Below the pieces are notes generated by a model. It was given only the letters and a program-made list of their open reading frames with translations, had not been told where the DNA came from and made no database searches. DNA of 64,000 bases from an uncultured Bradyrhizobium sp. Its GTDB lineage: Bacteria; Pseudomonadota; Alphaproteobacteria; Rhizobiales; Xanthobacteraceae. A program made the translations under genes and the position numbers. The first letter of the stretch is position 1. Every line of letters starts with the position of its first letter. This document shows, piece after piece, positions 35,756 through 45,438 of the stretch. The DNA is taken from NCBI RefSeq assembly GCF_936943645.1, contig NZ_CAKZJO010000039.1:1-64000 (forward strand), read 5' to 3'.

Positions 35756-36205
35756 TCACGTGGTAATGTCGAGCAGCGACTTTTCCGTCTCGGAATAGGC
35801 CTGAATGACCTTCGCATTGGCAATGAAGCTGTACTTTGCAGCCGCCAGTTGAGCGAATTCGTTGGCGATATCAACATTGGGCGCTGCGACCAGGCCATCC
35901 TGGTTCGCGAAGGGAGCGCTCGGGTCGGACTGTACGGTATAGCTCGGCGAAACCGTCGACACGGTCGCGCTCGTGCCGCCGGGCGTCGAGCCGCTCGATT
36001 GGGAGACCTGATCGACGCGCAACGGCACGTAAGCCGCGGGAAACGTCGGAGCGATGCACGAGCTGCCGGCAGAGGTCGCCTGGCTCGATCCGTCCGACGT
36101 CGGCAGCGGGCCGGTCGTTTGAACGTTGGCGATGTTGCTCGCGGCAACGTTCGCACGCAAACTAGCCGCGGAAAGTCCTGATGACGCAATCGAGAATATG
36201 CTCAT
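35756..36205 (-). CDS. orphan flagellar basal-body rod protein, FlgC-like
   Basis: 149 residues. The N-terminal flagellar rod motif SGLSAASLRANVAASNIAN is present. The C-terminal Flg_bbr_C helix has VDIANEFAQLAAAKYSFIANAKVIQ. The middle is Ser/Thr-rich and lacks the GVRV-type FlgC centre. Rod proteins are exported axial components of the basal body, yet no other flagellar gene is near. It may be a spare copy or an exported paralogue. Confidence 0.8.
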   Translation of the reverse strand: MSIFSIASSGLSAASLRANVAASNIANVQTTGPLPTSDGSSQATSAGSSCIAPTFPAAYVPLRVDQVSQSSGSTPGGTSATVSTVSPSYTVQSDPSAPFANQDGLVAAPNVDIANEFAQLAAAKYSFIANAKVIQAYSETEKSLLDITT

Positions 36206-36317
36206 GGACTTTCAACTACAGAACAAGTGATACGCGTTCACTTATCCGAAGCGTAAGATGCGGCGCGTTGCCTTTCCGCCGTGGTAACCACCCGGCGCGC
36301 GCCGATCCCTGGCGCGA

Positions 36318-37367
36318 CTACCCCGGCATCACCCCGAAGGCCTGCTTGAAGCGCTCCGCATAAGCCGGCCAGACCTCGGGATTGATGATACGCGGCGGGC
36401 GCCTGCCGTCGAGCGTATCCAGCACCTGCTCGGCGGCGATACGGCCCATGTTCTGGCGTGCCTCGATCGTGACGCCGGCGGTGTGCGGGCTTGCCAGCAC
36501 ATTGTCGAACTGGAGCAGCGGATGCTCCGGTGGCGGCGGCTCCTTGGACCAGACGTCGAGGCCGGCACCGGCGATGCGCTTGTCGCGCAGCGCCTGGAGC
36601 AGCGCATCCTCGTCGTGGATGAAGCCGCGCGCCGTGGTGATGAAGTAGGCATGCGGCTGCATCAGCGCGAACTCGCGCGTGCTGATCATGTTGCGGCTGC
36701 CCTTGTCGAGCGGACAGGAGATCGAGACGAAATCGGCGCGGCGCAAGAGCTCGTCGAGCTCGACCTTCTCGCCGCCCCGCTCGGCCATCACCTCGGCCGA
36801 CAGATGGGGGTCATAGGCCAGCACCTTCATGCCGAGCAGACCCTTGCACAGGGCGGCAATGCGGCGGCCGACATTGCCGAGGCCGATGATGCCGACGGTC
36901 TTGTGCTCGACCTCGTTGCCGACGAGGTCATTGCGATTGACGTTGGCTTCCCGGCGCAGGCGACGATCAGACTGGATGATGCGCTTGGACAGCGTCAGCA
37001 TCATCGCCAGTGCGTGCTCGGCGACGGAATGGGCGTTGCCGCCGGACTGGTTGACGACCAGCACCCCCGCGTTCGTGCAGGCCTCGACATCGACGGGGTC
37101 GAAGCCCGCGCCGTTGCTGGAGACCAGCAGCAGGTTCGGCGTCCGCTTCAGCAGGGCGGCATCGACATGGAAATGCGGCGCGAGCTCGTCGCGGGCGGCA
37201 CCGATCTGGTAGACATGGGCCGCGCTCAGGATCGGCGCGTAGAAATCTTCGGGGCTCTCGTTCTCGATGCGATCGAGCCGAACGTCGGGCCGCGCCTTCA
37301 GTATGTCGACATAGATCGGATTGGCCAGGTATTTGACGTAGAAGACGCGCTTGCTGTTGACGGACAT
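36318..37367 (-). CDS. D-isomer-specific 2-hydroxyacid dehydrogenase
   Basis: 349 residues. The NAD Rossmann motif is GIIGLGNVGRRIA. The catalytic triad lies in the expected segments: Arg in ITTARGFIHDE, Glu in SKEPPPPEHP, and His in SPHTAGVT. It reversibly oxidises a 2-hydroxyacid to a 2-oxoacid. It diverges from a split TPP-dependent decarboxylase, which makes a dehydrogenase-decarboxylase pair acting on one 2-oxoacid attractive, for example sulfolactate to sulfopyruvate (SlcC is of this family). The substrate is inferred. The ATG at 37367 is preceded by AAGGGTC. Confidence 0.88.
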   Translation of the reverse strand: MSVNSKRVFYVKYLANPIYVDILKARPDVRLDRIENESPEDFYAPILSAAHVYQIGAARDELAPHFHVDAALLKRTPNLLLVSSNGAGFDPVDVEACTNAGVLVVNQSGGNAHSVAEHALAMMLTLSKRIIQSDRRLRREANVNRNDLVGNEVEHKTVGIIGLGNVGRRIAALCKGLLGMKVLAYDPHLSAEVMAERGGEKVELDELLRRADFVSISCPLDKGSRNMISTREFALMQPHAYFITTARGFIHDEDALLQALRDKRIAGAGLDVWSKEPPPPEHPLLQFDNVLASPHTAGVTIEARQNMGRIAAEQVLDTLDGRRPPRIINPEVWPAYAERFKQAFGVMPG

Positions 37368-37612
37368 CAGGACCCTTCCGGCTCTCTCGAGGAGACCCGC
37401 AAGGCCAGCGCATACCGCGCCCCGTTCATGCGTCCCTCCCGCTCTCTCATTATTATTGCCGCTTATGACATAGCGGTGCCGGCCACGGCAGGCCCTCTGG
37501 CGCAGATCACGGTGCCGGCCCGGACATGTTGACAATCCCGCCCGCTCCGTCAAGTTCGGCCGACAGCCGCGACGGCCGAAGAAGAAGCATGCGCGGCGCA
37601 AGGGAGAACGCA

Positions 37613-38179
37613 ATGGCGGTTGCGCAACGGCAGACTTCGCCTCAGGTGGCACAAGGGTCCAGTGACGGGAGCTGGCACGGCATCGTGCTGCAGACCTTGA
37701 AGCGGAACGAGATCAGCCTCGTCCCCTACGTGCCCGACCGCGTGCTGACCCCGTTGATCAAGAACCTGCATGCCGATCCCTTCTTCACGACCTTCGCCAC
37801 CGCCCGCGAAGAGGAGGCGGTCGGCATCGTCTCGGGCGCCTGGATGGGCGGACGGCGCGGCGCGGTGCTGATGCAGACATCGGGCTTTGCCACGCTGGCC
37901 AACGTGCTGGCCTCGCTCGCGGTGCCCTACCAGATTCCGCTGATCATGTTCGTCTCCGAGCGCGGCACGCTCGGCGAGTTCAACTACGGCCAGTCGCTGG
38001 TCTGCCGTACCATGCGCCCGGTGCTGGACTCGCTGGCGCTGGAACACCACACCATCACCCGGCTCGACGAGCTCGAATTCATCGCCGACCGCTCGATCAA
38101 GCAGGCTGTCACGACCCAGGCGCCCGTGGCCCTGATCCTCAACCCGCTGCTCACCGGCGGCAAGACGTTCGACAAGTGA
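37613..38179 (+). CDS. TPP enzyme alpha subunit, sulfopyruvate/phosphonopyruvate decarboxylase-like
   Basis: 188 residues, equal to the PYR (N-terminal) domain of a ThDP decarboxylase. It has SLVPYVPDRVL and the region TAREEEAVGIVSGAWMGGRR, with the conserved Glu that activates the cofactor. The layout matches the alpha subunit (ComD) of sulfopyruvate decarboxylase. AGGGAG lies before the ATG at 37613. The beta subunit gene follows 10 nt later. Confidence 0.85.
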   Translation: MAVAQRQTSPQVAQGSSDGSWHGIVLQTLKRNEISLVPYVPDRVLTPLIKNLHADPFFTTFATAREEEAVGIVSGAWMGGRRGAVLMQTSGFATLANVLASLAVPYQIPLIMFVSERGTLGEFNYGQSLVCRTMRPVLDSLALEHHTITRLDELEFIADRSIKQAVTTQAPVALILNPLLTGGKTFDK

Positions 38180-38189
38180 GGCGCGCCAA

Positions 38190-38798
38190 ATGAGCTCGAA
38201 CATGGACAATCGCAACACCAAGGTGATGAACCGTTTCGACGTGACCTCGCGCCTGATCGGCAAGCTCAAGCACGAGGAAGCCGTGATCGGCGGCATCGGC
38301 AACACCAATTTCGACCTCTGGGCCGCCGGCCACCGTCCGCAGAATTTCTACATGCTCGGCAGCATGGGGCTCGCTTTCCCGATCGCCCTCGGCGTGGCGC
38401 TGGCGCAACCCGACCGCCGCGTCTTCGCGCTCGAAGGCGACGGCTCGCTGCTGATGCAGCTCGGCGCGCTCTCGACCATCGCGACCTTGAAGCCGAAGAA
38501 CCTGATCATGATCGTGATGGACAACGGCATCTACCAGATTACCGGAGCCCAGCCGACACCCGCGGCCAGCGTCGCCGACATCGTCGCCATCGCCGCAGGC
38601 TCCGGCCTTGCCAACAGCGCCTGGGCCGCGGACGAGGAGGATTTCGAACGGTTGGTCGACGTGGCCATGTCTGCCGCCGAGCCACACCTCATCGCTGTCC
38701 GCATCGACGACAAGCCCGGCGTCGGCACCACGCGGCGGGACCCCGTCCAGATCCGGGAGCGCTTCATGCACGGGCTCGGCGTGCGCGAGCCACTTTAA
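38190..38798 (+). CDS. TPP enzyme beta subunit, sulfopyruvate/phosphonopyruvate decarboxylase-like
   Basis: 202 residues, the PP (C-terminal) domain of a ThDP decarboxylase (ComE-like). The cofactor motif runs from EGDGSLLMQLG to IVMDNGIYQ. With the alpha subunit it forms an alpha-beta enzyme that decarboxylates a 2-oxoacid with a charged tail, such as sulfopyruvate to sulfoacetaldehyde or phosphonopyruvate to phosphonoacetaldehyde. Neither downstream gene class (Xsc, PhnX) is in the window, so the substrate stays open. Confidence 0.85.
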   Translation: MSSNMDNRNTKVMNRFDVTSRLIGKLKHEEAVIGGIGNTNFDLWAAGHRPQNFYMLGSMGLAFPIALGVALAQPDRRVFALEGDGSLLMQLGALSTIATLKPKNLIMIVMDNGIYQITGAQPTPAASVADIVAIAAGSGLANSAWAADEEDFERLVDVAMSAAEPHLIAVRIDDKPGVGTTRRDPVQIRERFMHGLGVREPL

Positions 38799-38875
38799 CG
38801 TTTCGTCATTAACTACACGCCGATCTGATGGAAGGACGGTACCGGTCCGCCGCCGATCCGTGCTAAGCGCAACGG

Positions 38876-39253
38876 ATGTCCATTTTGGTTCGATCCATTG
38901 CCTGGCTGCTTGCGGCTGCCGTGACTTTCGCCACCCTCGGTCCCCCCGGCCTTCGGCCTCATTCCGACCTCGGTCAGGACGGCGAGCATGCACTCGCATT
39001 CATCCTGGTGGGCCTGGCCTTCGGCCTGGCCTATCGGCATCGGCGCGTGCTGATCGCAGCGGCCGCCGTGGTCCTGATCGGTGTGCTCGAGCTGATGCAA
39101 TTTTGGGCACCGGGTCGCCACGCCCGGCTGGAGGATTTTCTGGTCGACGCGCTCACCGCCTGCACCGGCTTTGCGCTCGCGGCCGGAGCGGATTGGCTGT
39201 TCTCGCGCTTTCGCGCTGGACCCGCCGTAACGAGCGAAGGCCCCGCGGAGTGA
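38876..39253 (+). CDS. VanZ-like small membrane protein
   Basis: 125 residues with three or four membrane segments. The VanZ signature is seen as ELMQFWAPGRHARLEDFLVDAL. VanZ-like proteins are integral membrane proteins of unclear function. The stop codon lies inside a small hairpin (GCGGAG/CTCCGC, 39245-39261). Confidence 0.8.
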   Translation: MSILVRSIAWLLAAAVTFATLGPPGLRPHSDLGQDGEHALAFILVGLAFGLAYRHRRVLIAAAAVVLIGVLELMQFWAPGRHARLEDFLVDALTACTGFALAAGADWLFSRFRAGPAVTSEGPAE

Positions 39254-39297
39254 CGCTCCGCAGGGCCCATCTTCTCAACACTTAGCAATGCTGCCGA

Positions 39298-39681
39298 TCA
39301 GTCGATGATCTTGACGACGCGGCGCGTCCGCGGCTCCACGATCACGCGGCGATCATTCACGACTGCATAGCGATACTCGGTGTAATTCGGCACGGGACGC
39401 AGCACCACGGTCGGCGGCAGCGGCTCACCGACCACAACGCGCTCCTCCACCACGACGGAATCGCTGCGAGGAATTCCGCCCAGCACTGCATTCGGTATTT
39501 CGAGACCCGCGCCAACGGCCGCACCGACGGTGCCGCCGACCATCGCGCCGATCGGGCCGCCGATGTCGCCACCCGCGCGCGCGCCGTCCCTGGCGCCCTG
39601 TTCGGTCGTCGACTGGGCAAAGGCTGCACTCGACGCCAGCAGCGACGCAGCAGCCAACGAAATCGCAAGACGGGTTTTCAT
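39298..39681 (-). CDS. DUF1236 domain protein, exported
   Basis: 127 residues. The signal peptide is residues 1-22 (SSAAFA|QST). A glycine-rich stretch (GGPIGAMVGGTVGAAVGAG, resembling a glycine-zipper) precedes a DUF1236 tail ending YRYAVVNDRRVIVEPRTRRVVKIID-like; only the pattern is given. The family is common in Bradyrhizobium and relatives and is of unknown, probably envelope, function. The ATG at 39681 opens the signal peptide. Confidence 0.85.
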   Translation of the reverse strand: MKTRLAISLAAASLLASSAAFAQSTTEQGARDGARAGGDIGGPIGAMVGGTVGAAVGAGLEIPNAVLGGIPRSDSVVVEERVVVGEPLPPTVVLRPVPNYTEYRYAVVNDRRVIVEPRTRRVVKIID

Positions 39682-39795
39682 ATTGTTTTGTCTCCAGTGA
39701 TTGTCCTGCGCCTTCAACCGCGGGCCCGGATCATTGTTCCGGTTCCCGCGTGCCGAAGGATGCAGCAAGACTGGAGACTGTTACCGCGTAACAGT

Positions 39796-40683
39796 TCAGC
39801 TAGCGGCGATCTCGTGGCCTGCCATCAGTTCCAGCGCCCGCACCATCGCGGAGTGATCCCAGGCCTTGCCGCCATGCGCGGTGCAGGACGAGAACAATTG
39901 CTGCGCCACCGCCGTGCTCGGGAGCGACAGGCCGAGCGCACGCGCGCCGTCCAGCGCAAGATTGAGATCCTTCTGGTGCAGCTCGATGCGGAAGCCCGGA
40001 TCGAAATTACGCTTCACCATCCGCTCGCCATGCACCTCGAGGATCCGCGAGGAGGCAAAGCCGCCCATCAGCGCCTTGCGCACCAGCGCAGGATCAGCGC
40101 CGGCCTTGGATGCAAACAGCAGTGCCTCACTCACTGCCTCGATGGTCAGCGCGACGATGATCTGGTTGGCGACCTTCGTGGTCTGACCGTCACCGTTGGC
40201 ACCGACATGGGTGACGTTCTTGCCCATCTTGTCGAACACCGGCTTCATGGTGCCGAAGGCCCGCTCGGGGCCGCCGACCATGATGGTGAGGCTCGCAGCC
40301 CTCGCCCCGACCTCGCCGCCCGACACCGGCGCATCGAGATAATCAGCCCCCAGCGCCTCGATCTTCTTGGCGAACTCCTTCGTCGCCAGCGGCGAGATCG
40401 AGCTCATGTCGACCACTATCTTGCCTTTGGAGATGCCGCTGGCAACGCCGTCCTTGCCGAACAGCACGGCCTCCACATGCGGGGTGTCAGGCACCATGAT
40501 GATGACGGCGTCCGCCTGCTCCGCGACCTCCTTGGCCGATTTGCAGGCAATGCCGCCCGCCGCGATCAGCTCGGGCGCAACAGGCGCAACGTCATGCAGG
40601 AGCACGCGATGGCCCGCGGCCAGGAGGTGGCCGGCCATCGGCCGTCCCATGGTGCCAAGTCCGATGAAGCCGATGTCGATCAT
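39796..40683 (-). CDS. glxR: 2-hydroxy-3-oxopropionate (tartronate semialdehyde) reductase
   Basis: 295 residues of the beta-hydroxyacid dehydrogenase family. The NAD(P) motif is FIGLGTMGRPMAGHLL, the substrate motif DAPVSGGEVGA, and the catalytic Lys lies in TKVANQI. It reduces tartronate semialdehyde to glycerate. It is the third gene of gcl-hyi-glxR, with 12-nt gaps, which fixes its role in the glycerate pathway from glyoxylate. Confidence 0.95.
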   Translation of the reverse strand: MIDIGFIGLGTMGRPMAGHLLAAGHRVLLHDVAPVAPELIAAGGIACKSAKEVAEQADAVIIMVPDTPHVEAVLFGKDGVASGISKGKIVVDMSSISPLATKEFAKKIEALGADYLDAPVSGGEVGARAASLTIMVGGPERAFGTMKPVFDKMGKNVTHVGANGDGQTTKVANQIIVALTIEAVSEALLFASKAGADPALVRKALMGGFASSRILEVHGERMVKRNFDPGFRIELHQKDLNLALDGARALGLSLPSTAVAQQLFSSCTAHGGKAWDHSAMVRALELMAGHEIAAS

Positions 40684-40695
40684 GTCTGCGTTTCC

Positions 40696-41481
40696 TCACG
40701 TCTCGAAAGTCTGTGCCGCATGCCAGGAAAGGCCTTCCAGGGTCGTGGTGCGCGGCTTGTATTCGCAGCCGATCCAGCCGCGATAGCCGATCGCGTCGAG
40801 ATGGCGGAACAGGAAGGGATAATTGATCTCGCCGGTGCCGGGCTCATGACGGCCGGGATTGTCGGCGAGCTGGATGTGGGCGATCTCAGGCAGATATTCC
40901 TGCATGGTGCGGGCGAGATCGCCCTCCATGATCTGCATGTGGTAGATATCGTACTGGACGAACAGGTTGTTCGACCGCACTTCGGAGATGAGCTGGATCG
41001 CCTGCTCGGTGCCGTTGAGGAAGAAGCCGGGAATGTCGAGCGTATTAATCGGCTCGACCAGCAGCTTGATGTTCTCCCGCGCCAGGGTCGAGGCCGCAAA
41101 ACGCAGGTTTCCGACCAGCGTCTCCTGAAGCTCGCGCGGATCGGCATCGTTGGGCGCGATGCCGACGAGGCAGTTGAGCTGCTCGCAGTCGAGCGCCTTG
41201 GCATAGTCGATGGCGCCAAACACGCCGTCGCGGAATTCGGCGGCGCGATCGGGCAGGATCGCGATGCCGCGCTCGCCGCCGGCCCAATTGCCTGCGGGAA
41301 GATTATGCAGCACCTGTGTCAGCCCGTGCGCCTCGAGCTGCTCGCGCAGCTGCGCCTTGTCGAAATCATAGGGAAAGAGATATTCGACTCCCGAGAAGCC
41401 GGCCGCCTTCGCCGCAGCGAAGCGATCGATGAACGGCATCTCGTTGAAGAGCATGGTGAGGTTGGCGGCGAATTTCGGCAT
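40696..41481 (-). CDS. hyi: hydroxypyruvate isomerase
   Basis: 261 residues, a xylose-isomerase-like TIM barrel. Metal and substrate residues are in LLVEPINT, YDIYHMQ, HIQLADNPGRHEPGTGEI and GCEYKPR. It interconverts hydroxypyruvate and tartronate semialdehyde. It lies between gcl and glxR in one operon. Confidence 0.95.
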   Translation of the reverse strand: MPKFAANLTMLFNEMPFIDRFAAAKAAGFSGVEYLFPYDFDKAQLREQLEAHGLTQVLHNLPAGNWAGGERGIAILPDRAAEFRDGVFGAIDYAKALDCEQLNCLVGIAPNDADPRELQETLVGNLRFAASTLARENIKLLVEPINTLDIPGFFLNGTEQAIQLISEVRSNNLFVQYDIYHMQIMEGDLARTMQEYLPEIAHIQLADNPGRHEPGTGEINYPFLFRHLDAIGYRGWIGCEYKPRTTTLEGLSWHAAQTFET

Positions 41482-41493
41482 GGATGCTCTCCC

Positions 41494-43284
41494 CTACTCG
41501 GCCGGCTGCAGCACGGCGGGCCTGACGGTCCCGACCTCGTCGAGCGGCAGATCCAGCACCTCCTCGAACTCGACGATGTTGTCGATCTCGGTGCCCATCG
41601 CGATGTTGGTGACGCGTTCGAGGATGAACTCGACGACGACAGGCACGCGATGCTTCGCCATCAACTCGCGCGCGGTCGCGAATGCAGCCTGCGTGTCCTT
41701 GGGGTCGGTGACGCGGATCGCCTTGCAGCCGAGGCCTTCTGCCACCGCAACATGGTCGACGCCGTAGGCACCGATCTCCGGGGAGTTGATGTTCTCGAAC
41801 GAAAGCTGGACATGGTAATCCATGTCGAAACCGCGCTGGGCCTGGCGGATCAGGCCGAGATAGGAATTGTTCACGACGACGTGGATGTAGGGCAGATTGA
41901 ACTGCGCCCCGACCGCGAGCTCCTCGATCAGAAACTGGAAGTCGTAGTCGCCGGAGAGCGCGACGATCTCGCGCTCCGGACACGCCGCACGTACGCCAAG
42001 CGCAGCGGGCAGCGTCCAGCCGAGCGGCCCCGCCTGCCCGGCATTGATCCAGTTGCGTGGGCGATAGACGCCGAGGAATTGCGCACCAGCAATCTGCGAC
42101 AGACCGATCACCGTGACATAGGTTGTGTCGCGGCCGAACGCCTTGTTCATCTCTTCATAGACGCGCTGCGGCTTGATCGGGACGTTGTCGAAATGGCTCT
42201 TGCGCAGCATCGTCTTCTTGCGGTCGCGGCAAGCCGCGGGCCACGCCTGGCGCTCGCGGAGCTTGCCTGACCGCCGCCACTCCCTGGCGACGGTGACGAA
42301 CAGTTCGAGCGCAGCCTTGGCATCCGAGACGATGCCGAGATCGGGATTGAACACACGCCCGATCTGGGTCGGCTCGATGTCGACGTGAACGAATTTTCGG
42401 CCCTTGGTGTAGGTCTCGACCGAGCCGGTGTGGCGGTTGGCCCAGCGGTTGCCGATGCCGAGCACGAAGTCGGATTCGAGCATCGTGGCGTTGCCATAGC
42501 GATGGCTGGTCTGCAGGCCGACCATGCCGGCCATCAGCACGTGATCGTCGGGGATCGCGCCCCAGCCCATCAGCGTCGGCACGACGGGCACGTTGGCGAT
42601 CTCGGCGAATTCCACCAGCAGGTTCGAGGCATCGGCATTGATGATGCCGCCACCGGCGACGATCAGCGGCCGCTCGGCGGCGTTGAGCATCTCCAGCGCC
42701 TTCTCGACCTGCTTGCGGGTCGCGGTCGGCTTGTAGACCGGGAGCGGCTCATAGGTCTCGTCGTCGAACTCGATTTCGGCGAGCTGCACGTCGAGCGGCA
42801 TGTCGATCAGCACAGGCCCCGGCCTCCCTGAGCGCATCACATGAAACGCCTGGCTGAACACGCGCGGCACCAGCGCCGGCTCGCGTACGGTCACCGCCCA
42901 TTTGGTCACGGGCTTTGCGATCGACTCGATGTCGACGGCCTGGAAGTCCTCCTTGTAGAGCCGCGCCCGCGGCGCCTGCCCGGTGATGCAGAGGATCGGA
43001 ATGGAATCGGCGATCGCCGAATAGAGCCCGGTGATCATGTCGGTGCCCGCCGGCCCCGAGGTTCCGATGCAGACGCCGATATTGCCGGCCTTGGCCCGCG
43101 TATAGCCCTCGGCCATGTGCGAGGCGCCCTCGACATGCCGCGCCAGAATGTGGCGGATCGAGCCGCGCTTCTTCAGCGCCGAGTAGAGCGGATTGATCGC
43201 GGCCCCGGGAACTCCGAAGGCGGTTGAGATGCCTTCCTTCTCCAGAATTCGGACGGCAGCATCGACGGCTCGCATCTTCGCCAT
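41494..43284 (-). CDS. gcl: glyoxylate carboligase
   Basis: 596 residues; the E. coli enzyme has 593. It condenses two glyoxylates to tartronate semialdehyde and CO2 with ThDP, Mg and FAD. The start [20 protein letters not shown] is family-typical. Val51 replaces the otherwise universal catalytic Glu, which is the hallmark of Gcl. The ThDP motif runs from GDYDFQF to NNSYLG. The ATG at 43284 follows GAGGTCC. The 152-nt AT-richer leader holds a TTTTATTTTCCA stretch that could be an operator, but no clear palindrome is seen. Confidence 0.96.
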   Translation of the reverse strand: MAKMRAVDAAVRILEKEGISTAFGVPGAAINPLYSALKKRGSIRHILARHVEGASHMAEGYTRAKAGNIGVCIGTSGPAGTDMITGLYSAIADSIPILCITGQAPRARLYKEDFQAVDIESIAKPVTKWAVTVREPALVPRVFSQAFHVMRSGRPGPVLIDMPLDVQLAEIEFDDETYEPLPVYKPTATRKQVEKALEMLNAAERPLIVAGGGIINADASNLLVEFAEIANVPVVPTLMGWGAIPDDHVLMAGMVGLQTSHRYGNATMLESDFVLGIGNRWANRHTGSVETYTKGRKFVHVDIEPTQIGRVFNPDLGIVSDAKAALELFVTVAREWRRSGKLRERQAWPAACRDRKKTMLRKSHFDNVPIKPQRVYEEMNKAFGRDTTYVTVIGLSQIAGAQFLGVYRPRNWINAGQAGPLGWTLPAALGVRAACPEREIVALSGDYDFQFLIEELAVGAQFNLPYIHVVVNNSYLGLIRQAQRGFDMDYHVQLSFENINSPEIGAYGVDHVAVAEGLGCKAIRVTDPKDTQAAFATARELMAKHRVPVVVEFILERVTNIAMGTEIDNIVEFEEVLDLPLDEVGTVRPAVLQPAE

Positions 43285-43436
43285 ATCGGACCTCGCTTGT
43301 TTCACGTCAGCGAGCGAGATCATCAGGCGCGAGAGATGCGATCTCAACGAAATCGATTTTATTTTCCACGATGCGGCAGCCGCAGAAAAAGCGCGGTGGT
43401 CTCAATCGGTTAGATCGAGATATCCGTGAAAGCAGT

Positions 43437-45239
43437 TCACTCGAACAGCGGCGCCAGCGCCATCTGCGGCACCAGCACCAGGCCCTTGTCGGTGATGCGA
43501 ATTTCCGGAATGACCGATAGGGGAATCAAATTGAAGCCCATGTAGGGAATGGTGCAGCCGGCCTCGGCCCATTCCTTCTTCAGCGCCTTGACCTCTTCGG
43601 CCACATCAATGACGCGCTTGTCGGACAGGAGCCCCGCGATCGGCAGCGGAACCAGCGCCCTCACCTTGCCGTCGGCGACGACGCAGACGCCACCCTGCTG
43701 CTCCCTGATCGCCGCGATCGCGACCTGCATGTCGGCCTCGTTGATGCCGGCGACGATGATGTTGTGACTGTCATGGCCGACGCTGGAGGCGACCGCGCCG
43801 CGCTTCAGGCCAAAGTCCTTCAAGAGGCCATGGGCGACGTTGCCGGCCGACTTGCCGTGGCGCTCGACCACCGTGACGAAGCAGAGGCCGTAGCCTGCGA
43901 ACAGCGACGGCCAGTCCTTCGCGGGCTCGATCTTAACCTTCTCATGGATCAGCGTGATGCCCGGCAGCGCAGTCTTGATCGCGTTGACGGTACACGCCTT
44001 CGCCGGCAGCTCCGGCGTCAGCTTGACCTTCTCCGGCAGCTTCACCGTGGCGTAGGCCGCCTTCGGATATTGATAGCGCTGCGACAGCGCCTGATCGAGA
44101 CGCGGCGTGATCTTGCCGTGCTCGACCACGAGCTCGCCGCCATACCAGGTGCATTGCGGATCGAGATTGTCGTCCATCAGCACGAGATCGGCACGGCGGC
44201 CACCGCCGAGGCCACCAATATCGCCATCCATGCCGAAGCGCGTGGCGCCATGGAGCGAGCCCATCGACCAGGCCTGCTCCGGCGACATCCCCGCCTTCAC
44301 GGCTTCGCGCACCACCCAGTCGAGACCGAACATCATGAGATCGTCGGCATCGCGGTCATCGGTGCAGACCGCGGTGCGCTTGTGCGAGGCGCCGAGCTCG
44401 GTGACCGTCCGGATCGCCTGCGGCAGCGAATGCCAGGGCGTCGTTGGCGGTCCGCCGCGCAGGAAAACCCAGACACCGGCGTCGAGCAGATCGTCGGCGA
44501 TGTCACGGTCAATTGCCTCGTGGGTGTCGGTCACACCGCTCGCCGCATAGGCCGCAACGAATTCGCGGCCGTAGACGTGACCCGACACCGGCCGCCCGCG
44601 CTTCAGCGCTGCGGCGAGGATCGCATGGCTACGCTCGTCGCCCATGGTCACCGGGACGAAATCCATCTTCTCGCCGAGCGCGACCGCTTCAGGCCAGCGG
44701 TCGAACAATCCGGCGATCTTGTCGGGCGTGAGATCGCCGCCGGCGGTCTCCAGCTCCGCCGACGTGGCCGGCACCGTGCTCGGCACCGTCAGGAAGATCG
44801 ACAGCGGCGCCTCGCGCGCGTCCTCCAGCATCGCCTCGACGCCGGCGACGTCCATGACGTTGCCGATCTCGTGGCTGTCGCAGAAGATCGTGGTGGTGCC
44901 GTTCAGCAGCGCGGCCTCGGCATAGGCGCAGGCCGTCACCATCGAAGATTCGATGTGGATGTGCGGGTCGACGAGGCCCGGCGCGATGATGCCGCCGGCG
45001 GCGTCATAGAGCGGAACGTCACTCCACGCCTTCTTCGCCGCACCAGCGGGTTTCACCGCCGCGATCCGGCCGCCTGTGATCCAGACCTCGCGTCCCGGAT
45101 GGATGCGCTCCGAATAGGTCGAGAGCAGCCGCGCACCAGTGATGACGAGACCCGGCGCAATCCGCGCCGAGGCGACGTCGGCCAGACGCCGGGTCATGCT
45201 GTGCAGCGGGGCGACGGCAAAACGGGTCAGCTTGGTCAT
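43437..45239 (-). CDS. ade: adenine deaminase
   Basis: 600 residues, amidohydrolase superfamily, the length of bacterial Ade (YicP) proteins. Metal-binding motif [14 protein letters not shown], then [21 protein letters not shown] and a C-terminal SVGHDSHNI. It converts adenine to hypoxanthine and ammonia. The ATG at 45239 has GAGGGTC just ahead. It lies 152 nt upstream of gcl on the same strand, perhaps linking purine breakdown with the glyoxylate pathway, though cotranscription is uncertain. Confidence 0.94.
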   Translation of the reverse strand: MTKLTRFAVAPLHSMTRRLADVASARIAPGLVITGARLLSTYSERIHPGREVWITGGRIAAVKPAGAAKKAWSDVPLYDAAGGIIAPGLVDPHIHIESSMVTACAYAEAALLNGTTTIFCDSHEIGNVMDVAGVEAMLEDAREAPLSIFLTVPSTVPATSAELETAGGDLTPDKIAGLFDRWPEAVALGEKMDFVPVTMGDERSHAILAAALKRGRPVSGHVYGREFVAAYAASGVTDTHEAIDRDIADDLLDAGVWVFLRGGPPTTPWHSLPQAIRTVTELGASHKRTAVCTDDRDADDLMMFGLDWVVREAVKAGMSPEQAWSMGSLHGATRFGMDGDIGGLGGGRRADLVLMDDNLDPQCTWYGGELVVEHGKITPRLDQALSQRYQYPKAAYATVKLPEKVKLTPELPAKACTVNAIKTALPGITLIHEKVKIEPAKDWPSLFAGYGLCFVTVVERHGKSAGNVAHGLLKDFGLKRGAVASSVGHDSHNIIVAGINEADMQVAIAAIREQQGGVCVVADGKVRALVPLPIAGLLSDKRVIDVAEEVKALKKEWAEAGCTIPYMGFNLIPLSVIPEIRITDKGLVLVPQMALAPLFE

Positions 45240-45438
45240 CAGGACCCTCGCAAGCTGTGAGCTTGGCAATGCTCGCGCCGCTCTTCATGCGGGGCAAGAG
45301 CAAATTAAATAGTACGCCTGCTTGCGCATTGGGCAAGAGGCCTCCCTGCTCTCAAAGTTGATGGATAGACGTACTGCATGCTATCATTGTATTTGCGGAA
45401 TCGACAAACGAAGTTCTGCCAAATACTGAAGCAAGTAC

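Noticed and set aside
39688..42270. 860-codon open frame opposite glxR, hyi and gcl
   Set aside because: It spans three well-identified genes on the other strand and has no family resemblance. Long antisense frames are expected at this GC content.
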